Shown: positions 1-5,924 of the stretch, piece by piece
Position numbering within the stretch: the stretch's first letter is position 1
Layout of the letters: every line of letters starts with the position of its first letter
Source: Alcaligenaceae bacterium
GTDB taxonomy: Bacteria > Pseudomonadota > Gammaproteobacteria > Burkholderiales > Burkholderiaceae
Direction: 5' to 3'
NCBI GenBank assembly: GCA_947372575.1
Contig: CANBUF010000051.1
Location: 1 to 9,255, forward strand
DNA length: 9,255 bases
Translations under genes and position numbers: made by a program
The notes under the pieces: generated by a model
Told to the model about the DNA's origin: nothing
Database searches by the model: none
What the model saw: the letters and a program-made list of their open reading frames with translations, nothing else

Positions 1-47
1 ATCATAAAACCAATAAAAATTGCGGCCCTCAGCCGTCGGGAGAACAA

Positions 48-1043
48 ATGTATTCAAGACGCTTTTTGGTACGTGCGCTGGCACTGACCGCTGCGCTGGC
101 GGCAATGACCTCTATTCAGGTTGCTGCCCAGGCGCAGGACTTCCCATCCAAGCCTCTGACGGTGGTAGTCCCGTATCCGGCTGCGGGGGCTGCGGATATT
201 TTTGGTCGCTCGATCGCGATGGCGATGGAGGAAGCACTCAAGCAAACGGTGATCGTTGAAAATCGACCAGGGGCGGGCGGCAACCTGGGAATGACCTATG
301 TCGCGCGCAGCAAGCCCGATGGCTACACCATTGGCCTGGGGACTATTGGTACTCAGACGATCAACCAGTTTATCTATCCTGAGATGCTGTTCGATCCCGA
401 AAAGGATCTGATACCAATCGCACTGGTTTCCACCACGCCGAATGTACTGGTCGTGTCCGCAACCTCACCCTGGAAAAACCTCGGCGATGTGATTGAGGCC
501 GCTCGCAATAGCAAAGATAAAAAGCTTACCTACGGCACACCAGGTATCGGTTCATCGCCCCATCTGACGGGTGCTTATTTTGAAGCGATGACGGGTGTTG
601 AATTGCTGCATGTGCCGTTCAAGGGGATCTCGGGTTCGATGCCGGCACTGATCGGCGGACAGATCGACATGCTGTTTGATAATTTGCCTGGCTCGGTCAA
701 TCAGATTAAAGATGGCACACGTATCCGGGGTATTGCGGTAACCTCAGCTGAGCGCAGTCCGTTTGCCAAGCAGTTACCAACCTTTGACGAGTCGGGTGTA
801 AAGGGTTTTGACGTAACGGCATGGTTTGCCATCTACGCACCCAAGGGCACGCCACAGCCTGTCATGAATAAACTGATCGAGGCAGCACGTGTTGGATTGA
901 AGTCTGAAAAAGTGGCCCTAGCTTACGAAAAACTGGCTGCCACACCTGGTAATTTATTTGGTCCCGATCTCGCTGCCTTTGAAAAATCAGAGCGTGCAAA
1001 ATGGGGCAAACTTGTCAAAGAACGGGGGATTAAAGCAGAATGA
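48..1043 (+). CDS. Bug/TctC-family periplasmic substrate-binding protein
   Basis: 331-residue protein of the Bug (TctC-like, tripartite tricarboxylate transporter receptor) family. These proteins bind small carboxylates or similar metabolites in the periplasm. Seen: a Sec signal peptide with basic start (Arg4, Arg5, Arg9), hydrophobic core at about 10-26 and a likely AQA|QD cleavage after Ala29. After it come the family signatures: PSKPLTVVVPYPAAGAAD near 33-50, VENRPGAGGNLG near 70-82, DGYT near 91-94, a glycine-rich stretch GTPGIGSSPHLTG near 163-175, and GGQIDMLFDNLP near 203-215. Length is normal for the family. The ATG is preceded by GGGAGA at 38-43, which supports this start. It overlaps the next gene by 4 nt (ATGA), so the two are translationally coupled. 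Bug proteins are often orphans without TctA/TctB membrane partners, as here. The ligand cannot be predicted. Family assignment is secure. Confidence 0.95.
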   Translation: MYSRRFLVRALALTAALAAMTSIQVAAQAQDFPSKPLTVVVPYPAAGAADIFGRSIAMAMEEALKQTVIVENRPGAGGNLGMTYVARSKPDGYTIGLGTIGTQTINQFIYPEMLFDPEKDLIPIALVSTTPNVLVVSATSPWKNLGDVIEAARNSKDKKLTYGTPGIGSSPHLTGAYFEAMTGVELLHVPFKGISGSMPALIGGQIDMLFDNLPGSVNQIKDGTRIRGIAVTSAERSPFAKQLPTFDESGVKGFDVTAWFAIYAPKGTPQPVMNKLIEAARVGLKSEKVALAYEKLAATPGNLFGPDLAAFEKSERAKWGKLVKERGIKAE

Positions 1044-1762
1044 AAGGCGCAACCGCATTGGTAACGGGGGGCAGTCGAGGCATTGGCCGGGCTGTGGTGC
1101 AACGCTTGATCGATGAGGGCTACGAAGTCATTAACTTTAGTCGCACCGCACCGAAACAATTGTTGCCGGGTGAGATTTTCGAATCGGTTGATCTGGGTGA
1201 CGCCAAGCGCACACGCGAAGCCGTAGGTGACTGGGCAGCTAAAAAAGATATTCTCAATCTGGTCAATAACGCCGGCATGATTCATGCCGCAAAGCTCGAG
1301 GATATTGATATCGACGATATTGATCAGATGGTTGCGCTGAATATGGTGGCGCCGATTTTGCTGACACAAGCAGTCTTGCCTGCAATGCGCGCCAACAAGT
1401 TTGGCCGCATCGTGAATATTGGCAGTCGAGCAGGTCTGGGTAAATCTGGCCGAACAGGCTATGGCGGCACCAAGGCGGGTCTGGCGGGCATGACGCGTAC
1501 CTGGGCACTTGAGACTGCGACACAGGGCATTACGGTCAACGCCATTGCGCCAGGCCCCATCGAAACCGAACTGTTCACCGCCTCGAATCATCCTGATGCC
1601 CCGCAGACGATTAAGATTCGCGAGTCTGTTCCGTTGGGCAGGTTTGGTACACCCGAAGAAGTCGCACATGCGGTTTGTATGCTGATTGATCCTCGTGCGG
1701 GTTATATCACTGGTCAGCTGATCTACGTCTGTGGCGGTTTGTCTGTTGGCCTGACGGGTTAA
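1040..1762 (+). CDS. SDR-family NAD(P)-dependent oxidoreductase (FabG-like)
   Basis: 240-residue classical short-chain dehydrogenase/reductase, cytosolic. Seen: the Rossmann dinucleotide-binding motif TGGSRGIG at 9-16, NNAG at 76-79, the structural/catalytic Asn101, and the catalytic Ser129-Tyr141-Lys145 (YGGTK). PG at 171-172 is followed by the substrate-loop region, and the C-terminus is ITGQ...VCGG, where many FabG homologues have VDGG. All catalytic residues are intact, so it should be an active alcohol/ketone oxidoreductase. The annotation 3-oxoacyl-ACP reductase would be a guess. Arg13 and Arg35 would fit NADP(H), but this is only suggestive. The start codon ATG overlaps the stop of the upstream Bug gene (ATGA), with a G-rich segment GGGGGA at 1024-1029 as a distant ribosome site. 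Its place between two Bug genes suggests it acts on the transported acid or a derived hydroxy/keto compound (inference). Confidence 0.93.
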   Translation: MKGATALVTGGSRGIGRAVVQRLIDEGYEVINFSRTAPKQLLPGEIFESVDLGDAKRTREAVGDWAAKKDILNLVNNAGMIHAAKLEDIDIDDIDQMVALNMVAPILLTQAVLPAMRANKFGRIVNIGSRAGLGKSGRTGYGGTKAGLAGMTRTWALETATQGITVNAIAPGPIETELFTASNHPDAPQTIKIRESVPLGRFGTPEEVAHAVCMLIDPRAGYITGQLIYVCGGLSVGLTG

Positions 1763-1776
1763 GGTGTGTGATCGTG
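1761..1776 (+). promoter_or_regulatory. Ribosome binding site choosing between two GTG starts
   Basis: AAGG at 1761-1764, overlapping the SDR stop codon, lies 9 nt before GTG at 1774 but only 3 nt before GTG at 1768. Normal Shine-Dalgarno spacing favours the 1774 start. No ATG is available nearby. Confidence 0.5.
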
Positions 1777-2751
1777 CTCAATAAAACCCGTTTGACCGCA
1801 TGCGTGCTGGGATGCTTAGCCATATTTGCGAGTGCGACAATCCCTGCCCAAACTTCAACGTATCCGGATAAACCCATCACGATGGTGGTCCCTTTTGCTC
1901 CGGGTACGCTGACAGATATTCTGGCCCGGATTCTTGCCAATAAATTGGCAGAGAGTTTGGGACAGCCTGTTATTGCTGAAAACAAAGCGGGTGCGGATGG
2001 CAATATTGGGGCGAATTTCCTCATGGCCGCACCGGCCAATGGCTACACACTGATGGTGGGTCCTACTAGCATTGGGGCGATCAATGTCACTCTGCATAAA
2101 AATGCCAGATACGATCCACAGCGTGATTTTGTTGCGATCACCAACATTGCGACCGTCACCAATGTGTTGGTGGTGGGCCCCGATGTTCCCGCTAAATCGG
2201 TACAAGAACTCCTGGCACTGCTTAAAACAAAAGGCTTGAGCTTTGGTTCGAGTGGTGCAGGTGGAAGCATGCACCTGTCTGGCGAAATGTTCAAAAGCAT
2301 GGCCCATGCAGACATGATTCATATTCCGTACAAAAGTAGTCCTGCCGTGGTCAATGATGTGATCGGCGGGCGCGTCGACATGATGTTCTGCAATCTGCCG
2401 ATCTGTTTGCCGCTGATTCGCTCGGGCAAACTGACTGCCCTGGGCGTGACGTCGACCACTCGTTCGGCATTGCTGCCCGATGTACCAACCATCTCCGAGG
2501 CGGGCCTCACGGGCTACGAAGTTGAGGGCTGGTTCGGGCTCTATGCACCAAAAGGCACGCCACCCGAGGTTGTGGCACGACTCAATGCTGCAGCGGTAAA
2601 GATTCTCCAGGATCCTGACGTTAAAGGACGTCTGCTCGCGCAGGGTGCTGTGACGGTTGGGGATTCCTCCGAACACTTTGATCAGTTTGCCAGACAAGAG
2701 CGTGTCAAATGGGCGCGTATTATTCAGGATGCCAAGATCGAACTTGAATGA
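1774..2751 (+). CDS. Second Bug/TctC-family periplasmic substrate-binding protein
   Basis: About 325 residues, paralogous to the first gene of the operon but clearly diverged. Seen: a signal peptide with a basic start (NKTR), a hydrophobic core and probable cleavage in IPA|QT just before STYPDKP. Then come the family motifs MVVPFAPGTLTD, IAENKAGADGNIG, NGYTLMVG, a glycine/serine-rich GSSGAGGSMHLSG segment, and GGRVDMMFCNLP in the second half. The C-terminal WFGLYAPKGTP motif matches the first Bug protein's WFAIYAPKGTP. Translation starts at a GTG. 1774 is preferred on ribosome-site spacing, and 1768 would add two residues. A lipobox-like VLGC sits too early in the signal peptide to be a credible lipoprotein site. 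It follows the SDR gene by about 11 nt and precedes the transporter gene by 21 nt. Two receptors around one enzyme may mean two related ligands. The ligand is unknown. Confidence 0.94.
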   Translation: MLNKTRLTACVLGCLAIFASATIPAQTSTYPDKPITMVVPFAPGTLTDILARILANKLAESLGQPVIAENKAGADGNIGANFLMAAPANGYTLMVGPTSIGAINVTLHKNARYDPQRDFVAITNIATVTNVLVVGPDVPAKSVQELLALLKTKGLSFGSSGAGGSMHLSGEMFKSMAHADMIHIPYKSSPAVVNDVIGGRVDMMFCNLPICLPLIRSGKLTALGVTSTTRSALLPDVPTISEAGLTGYEVEGWFGLYAPKGTPPEVVARLNAAAVKILQDPDVKGRLLAQGAVTVGDSSEHFDQFARQERVKWARIIQDAKIELE

Positions 2752-2772
2752 ATATATACGTGAACCCCAAAC

Positions 2773-3684
2773 GTGAAACCCAAAAGTGAATTGACCCGCA
2801 CTGCATTTGCAACCTTGCTACTCGTTGGTTTTATCATGGGGGCGAATCATGTTGCCGCCCGCATCGCCTTTAACCATGGCCTGGATGTTGGCACTGCAGT
2901 GACGGTACGCAGCTGTGTGACAGCAATCGTTGTTACGCTGCTGATTGTGCTGCAGGGTGTGCGGGTGCAGTTCAGCCCACGACATAAGAAAGTCCTGCCT
3001 GTCATCGGAATACTGATGGCTGTGCAAAGCTTGACTATTTATTCTGCTGTGATGCGACTTCCCGTTTCACTTGCCTTGCTGGCCTTCAACACCTATCCAC
3101 TCTGGATCGCTCTATGGGCGCGTGTCTTTTATGGCCATCGTCCTGAGCCACAGGTTTTGCGGGCCATGCCGATCCTGTTGATTGGTTTGGCACTCGCTCT
3201 GGATGTGTTTGGCGCGACCTCGGGCCTGGGTGTGCAAGGACAGTGGGCCCTGATGGGCATTGGTGTGGCGTTCGCGCTGACCGCTGCAGCGACCTTTGGA
3301 CTGGCGATGGTGCTTACACAGCACGAAGCTGCTGATCTGGATGGTCGGGTTCGGACTGCCACCACCATGTGGATGGTAGGAATGCTGGCCTTGATCGGGA
3401 CGCAGCTCATGGGTAGTTTTCACTGGCCGGACGTGGCAGCAGGTTGGTGGGGGTTGGCAGCGTTATCCGTGCTTTATGGCACAGGATTCACAATCATGTT
3501 TACAGTTTTGCCCAGATTGGGTGTGGTGGGCAATTCCGCCATCATGAATGTTGAGCCCATCATGGCGCTGATCCTTGCCTGGTTGATTCTGGGGCAGTCG
3601 ATTGCCTTAATACAAGTCGTCGGTGCCTTGATTGTGGTGGGGACTGTGATAAAGCTTGGACTGCGTAAACAATCCAGAGAATGA
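2773..3684 (+). CDS. EamA/DMT-superfamily inner-membrane transporter
   Basis: 303-residue polytopic membrane protein of the drug/metabolite transporter superfamily. It has two EamA repeats and about ten predicted transmembrane helices. Seen: long hydrophobic segments throughout, a GxxxGANHVAAR motif in helix 1 (about residues 18-29), a first-repeat NTYPLWIALWA segment, and in the second repeat the hallmark NVEPIMALILAWLILGQ near 260-276. The C-terminus is short and basic (KLGLRKQSRE). Family members usually export amino acids or other small metabolites, and some import; direction and substrate cannot be read here. Translation starts at a GTG. An in-frame TGA at 2761-2763 blocks any longer form, and no good Shine-Dalgarno is visible. 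It may depend on coupling with the upstream Bug gene 21 nt away. Its position in the operon suggests it moves a metabolite linked to the Bug/SDR genes (inference). Confidence 0.92.
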   Translation: MKPKSELTRTAFATLLLVGFIMGANHVAARIAFNHGLDVGTAVTVRSCVTAIVVTLLIVLQGVRVQFSPRHKKVLPVIGILMAVQSLTIYSAVMRLPVSLALLAFNTYPLWIALWARVFYGHRPEPQVLRAMPILLIGLALALDVFGATSGLGVQGQWALMGIGVAFALTAAATFGLAMVLTQHEAADLDGRVRTATTMWMVGMLALIGTQLMGSFHWPDVAAGWWGLAALSVLYGTGFTIMFTVLPRLGVVGNSAIMNVEPIMALILAWLILGQSIALIQVVGALIVVGTVIKLGLRKQSRE

Positions 3685-3690
3685 CTCAAG

Positions 3691-3897
3691 ATGACGATTC
3701 AGCCTCCTTTTCAGCCAGACGAAAAAATCATGCACGTCAAAACCGGTGGCTTTTATCGCATCGTTTGCACAGCCCGGGTGGAAGCGACGCTTGAAGACGT
3801 TTATGTCTATCAGGCGTTGCGAAACATGACCTATTGGACCCGGCCGCGCGCAGAAATGCTCGACGGACGGTTTGTCCGGGTTCAGGTGACAGACTGA
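3691..3897 (+). CDS. Small DUF1653-like protein
   Basis: 68-residue cytosolic protein. Its pattern, HVKTGGFYRIVCTAR (about 15-29), EATLEDVYVYQAL (31-43), then W-TRPRAEMLDGRF (49-62), matches the general DUF1653-type layout: a G-x-Y strand, a TAR/E-T segment, a VVY strand, and W.RP..MF/DGRF. The function of that family is not known to me. Members are small beta-rich proteins, often encoded singly or in phage genomes. The ATG is 6 nt after the transporter stop, with GAGA at 3677-3680 as a modest ribosome site, so it is probably the last gene of the operon. Its last 16 nt overlap the last 16 nt of phaZ on the other strand. Its small size and conserved pattern make it a real gene. DUF1653 membership was recognised by eye and not searched. 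Confidence 0.78.
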   Translation: MTIQPPFQPDEKIMHVKTGGFYRIVCTARVEATLEDVYVYQALRNMTYWTRPRAEMLDGRFVRVQVTD

Positions 3898-5099
3898 ATC
3901 ATGTTGCGTACGACGGGATAAATTTGTGCCTCCCAGCGTTTGCCGTTGAACACGCCATAGTGACCGACGCCTGCTTGCAGGTGATGGGATTTTTTATAGG
4001 CAGCCAGTCCCGTGCAGAGGTCCTGTGCTGCTAGCGTCTGACCAATTCCGCAAATATCATCACGCTCGCCTTCCACGGTCAGCAGAAACGGACGTTTGAT
4101 CGCTTTCATATTGAGCACTTGGCCCTGGTAAGTCAGTGTGCCTTTGGCAAGCGCATATTCCTGAAAAACCTGTTTAATTGTCTGCAAGTAATAATCAGCA
4201 GATAAATCCATAATTGCGAAGTATTCTTCGTAAAAATCCCGGATCACATCTGCTTTTTCGTGTTCGCCCTGGATCCGGTGTTCATACAGTGTTTTGAAAG
4301 ACTGCTGATGCCGATCAGGATTCATACTCATAAAGGCGATGAGCTGCAAAAATCCAGGGTAAACACGTCGCCCGCCGCCTGCAAACTCCTGAGGGACGGT
4401 AGTGATCAGCTTTTGTTCAAACCATTCATATGGTTTTTCATTGGCAAGATCATTGACCTTTGTCGGATTGATTCGCGCATCGACTGGCCCCGCCATCAAC
4501 GTCAGGCTGACAGGCTGGCTGGGATTTTTTTGTTCAGCCATGACTGCTGTGGCTGCCAGGCATGCGACGGTTGGTTGGCAGACGCCCATCAGGTGCACGC
4601 CTGGCCCAAGAACTTCCATGAATTCAATAATGTGACTGATATAGCTATCCAGACTGAAGGCGCCCGCAGCGAGGGGCACATCACGAATGTTTTTCCAGTC
4701 AGTCAGATAGACTTCGTGGTCTTTCAATAAAGTCCGGACTGTTCCTGTCAACAGCGTCGCAAAATGTCCCGACATTGGCGCAACTAAGAGAATCTTTGGC
4801 AGATCAACCGAACTTGATCTTTTAAAACGGAGCAATCCACAAAAAGGCGTCTCATAAATCGTGGACTCCTCTATCGCGTAGATAGTCCCTTCAGATGAGA
4901 TAACTTCAGTGATGTTGAAAGCCGGGCGCGTGTGGGTCAGCGCCATCAGCGAAATTTGTTCCTGATGCGCGTCAACGTGCGGGAGGGGAGTTAATCCGAT
5001 AGTTTGTAGCCACTGGCTGGAGGCATTTTGTGTGACATCCCCCAGTGTGCGAACAGAGTTGATCCAGTTTGAATAACCTTGATAGCTTTGATAAAGCAT
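3882..5099 (-). CDS. phaZ: Intracellular polyhydroxybutyrate depolymerase
   Basis: 405-residue intracellular short-chain PHA depolymerase of the PhaZ1 (Ralstonia) type, which degrades native PHB granules inside the cell to mobilise stored carbon. Seen: the characteristic MLYQ start, ETPFCGLLRFKR near 83-94, LLVAPMSGHFATLL near 104-117, DHEVYLTDW near 127-135, and a lipase-box-like VCQPT with the nucleophile Cys174, which replaces the usual Ser in this class. MAGPVDAR is near 202-209 and RRVYPGFLQ near 244-252. The acid is Asp347/348 in VEGERDDI and the base is His380 in GHYGVF. Length is close to the family norm (about 405-420). The open frame extends 14 codons upstream, but an AGGAGG site 7 nt before this ATG and the MLYQ homology fix the start at 5099. 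It is divergent from the glutathione transferase gene and probably controlled from the dyad-rich region between them. No phaC or phasin is in the window. Confidence 0.95.
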   Translation of the reverse strand: MLYQSYQGYSNWINSVRTLGDVTQNASSQWLQTIGLTPLPHVDAHQEQISLMALTHTRPAFNITEVISSEGTIYAIEESTIYETPFCGLLRFKRSSSVDLPKILLVAPMSGHFATLLTGTVRTLLKDHEVYLTDWKNIRDVPLAAGAFSLDSYISHIIEFMEVLGPGVHLMGVCQPTVACLAATAVMAEQKNPSQPVSLTLMAGPVDARINPTKVNDLANEKPYEWFEQKLITTVPQEFAGGGRRVYPGFLQLIAFMSMNPDRHQQSFKTLYEHRIQGEHEKADVIRDFYEEYFAIMDLSADYYLQTIKQVFQEYALAKGTLTYQGQVLNMKAIKRPFLLTVEGERDDICGIGQTLAAQDLCTGLAAYKKSHHLQAGVGHYGVFNGKRWEAQIYPVVRNMIQSVT

Positions 5100-5106
5100 G
5101 TGCCGT

Positions 5107-5112
5107 CCTCCT
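5107..5112 (-). promoter_or_regulatory. Strong Shine-Dalgarno site of phaZ
   Basis: CCTCCT on the + strand reads AGGAGG on the coding strand, 7 nt upstream of the ATG at 5099. It is a full consensus match. It rules in the MLYQ start and rules out the longer in-frame start at 5141. Confidence 0.85.
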
Positions 5113-5131
5113 GTTGAGCAGGCCGTGGTCT

Positions 5132-5140
5132 GCCATGCCA
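5132..5140. repeat. Extra half-site copy of the intergenic palindrome
   Basis: GCCATGCCA here is identical to the inner part of the left arm of the palindrome at 5160-5168, in the same orientation and 28 bp away. Repeated half-sites near a full dyad are typical of cooperative regulator binding. Here it would lie in the phaZ leader or promoter. Confidence 0.5.
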
Positions 5141-5153
5141 TGTCACAGGTAAA

Positions 5154-5185
5154 GCAAAAGCCATGCCAGCTGGCATGGTTTTTGC
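5154..5185. promoter_or_regulatory. 32-bp near-perfect palindrome between divergent genes (candidate operator)
   Basis: The left arm GCAAAAGCCATGCCAG (5154-5169) and right arm CTGGCATGGTTTTTGC (5170-5185) are reverse complements except for one pair (5160 against 5179). The inner 18 bp are a perfect palindrome. It sits about midway between the phaZ ATG (55 bp away) and the GST ATG (48 bp away), and its right arm overlaps a possible -35 hexamer of the GST promoter. That position favours an operator. The T-run on one side also gives it the look of a hairpin terminator, but no upstream + strand gene needs one. Confidence 0.6.
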
Positions 5186-5211
5186 ATCCGTTTTAACAAG
5201 AGTTGTTTAAT
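5182..5211 (+). promoter_or_regulatory. Possible sigma70-type promoter of the GST-cupin genes
   Basis: TTGCAT (5182-5187) and TTTAAT (5206-5211) are separated by 18 nt and placed 23 nt before the GST start codon. Both are partial consensus matches. The -35 overlaps the right arm of the palindrome, and the -10 overlaps the second dyad. Judged by eye only. Confidence 0.3.
5192..5210. promoter_or_regulatory. Second AT-rich dyad (candidate operator)
   Basis: TTTAACAA (5192-5199), the spacer GAG, then TTGTTTAA (5203-5210) form a 19-bp inverted repeat with one mismatched pair. It lies 6 bp from the larger palindrome and overlaps the possible -10 of the GST promoter. Its size suits a dimeric helix-turn-helix regulator (inference). 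Confidence 0.4.
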
Positions 5212-5233
5212 CCACCACTACGGATATTCCACC

Positions 5234-5893
5234 ATGGCGACCAAAACCACATTGACACTGAGTAGCAAGAATTATTCCTCCTGGTCGCTCCGTGGGTGGC
5301 TGATGGTCAAGTTATCAGGTGTCCGTTTTACCGAGATCCTTGTGGAACCTGGCGATCTGGATGCGCGAGCAGAACTGCTCTTGCTTTCACCCTCGATCCT
5401 TGTTCCATGCCTGAATCATCAGGGCAGCAAGGTCTGGGATACCCTGGCAATCGGTGAATATCTCAATGAAATTGCACCAAATGCGGGGCTTTTGCCTGCC
5501 AATCCAGTGCATCGCGCACATTGCCGATCTATTTGTGGCGAGATGCATTCGGGATTTTCAGCTCTGCGCTCTGCGTTGCCAATGAACATCAAGGCCCGAA
5601 TAGAGGGTTTCAAAATCTGGTCTAAGGCGCAACTGGATATTGACCGAATTGTGGTGATTTGGCGTGAGTGTCTACAAACTTATAAAGGTCCTTATTTGTT
5701 TGGTGATACGCTCACGATTGCGGATGCGATGTTTGCGCCTGTCGTGACCCGTTTTCACACCTATGGCATCGTCCTCGATCCGGTTTGTCAGGCCTATTGT
5801 GACAGGATAATGGCGTTGCCTGAGATGCAGGAGTGGATTGCTCAGGCCAAGCTTGAACCCGAGGATATTGAGGAGTTAGTTGTGGAGTTTTAA
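5234..5893 (+). CDS. Glutathione S-transferase family protein
   Basis: 219-residue cytosolic protein with the two-domain glutathione transferase layout. Seen: an N-terminal thioredoxin-like domain at about 5-80 starting with LTLSSKNYSSWSLRGWL, where the Ser/Tyr-rich loop is the likely glutathione-activating site. The cis-proline is Pro58 in ILVPCL. The gamma-glutamyl-binding position is Asp69-Thr70 in WDTLAIGEYL, where many relatives have Glu/Asp-Ser. The helical C-terminal domain contains EMHSGFSALRSALPMN (103-118) and the N-capping motif TIADAMFAPV (161-170). Such enzymes conjugate glutathione to electrophiles or isomerise substrates; the substrate here is unknown. The start ATG has only a weak site (GGAT at 5222-5225), and no longer frame is needed. 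It is the first gene of a likely two-gene unit with the cupin gene 31 nt downstream, divergent from phaZ. Confidence 0.92.
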   Translation: MATKTTLTLSSKNYSSWSLRGWLMVKLSGVRFTEILVEPGDLDARAELLLLSPSILVPCLNHQGSKVWDTLAIGEYLNEIAPNAGLLPANPVHRAHCRSICGEMHSGFSALRSALPMNIKARIEGFKIWSKAQLDIDRIVVIWRECLQTYKGPYLFGDTLTIADAMFAPVVTRFHTYGIVLDPVCQAYCDRIMALPEMQEWIAQAKLEPEDIEELVVEF

Positions 5894-5912
5894 CGTTGAT
5901 GTTCGCAAATCT

Positions 5913-5918
5913 GAGGAG
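5913..5918 (+). promoter_or_regulatory. Shine-Dalgarno site fixing the cupin start
   Basis: GAGGAG lies 6 nt before ATG at 5925. It supports this start over the in-frame GTG at 5880, which would overlap the GST gene and lacks such a site. Confidence 0.8.
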
Positions 5919-5924
5919 CAGATC

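Noticed and set aside
1..47. Promoter for the left operon
   Set aside because: Only 47 bp are available before the first gene; a ribosome site is visible but no convincing -35/-10 pair.
923..1669. 248-residue open frame on the - strand opposite the first Bug gene and the SDR gene
   Set aside because: It lies antisense to two well-supported genes, is rich in Cys, His, Arg and Asn without any domain pattern, and has no ribosome site or conserved motif.
1774..1830. Lipoprotein signal in the second Bug protein (VLGC)
   Set aside because: The Cys comes too early for a normal lipoprotein signal peptide, and a standard Sec cleavage site follows further on.
1855..2697. 280-residue open frame on the - strand inside the second Bug gene
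   Set aside because: Shadow of a strong Bug/TctC gene; composition is His/Arg/Cys-rich and there is no recognisable fold.
4260..4730. 156-residue + strand frame inside phaZ
   Set aside because: Antisense to the conserved core of the depolymerase, including the VCQPT box; no independent support.
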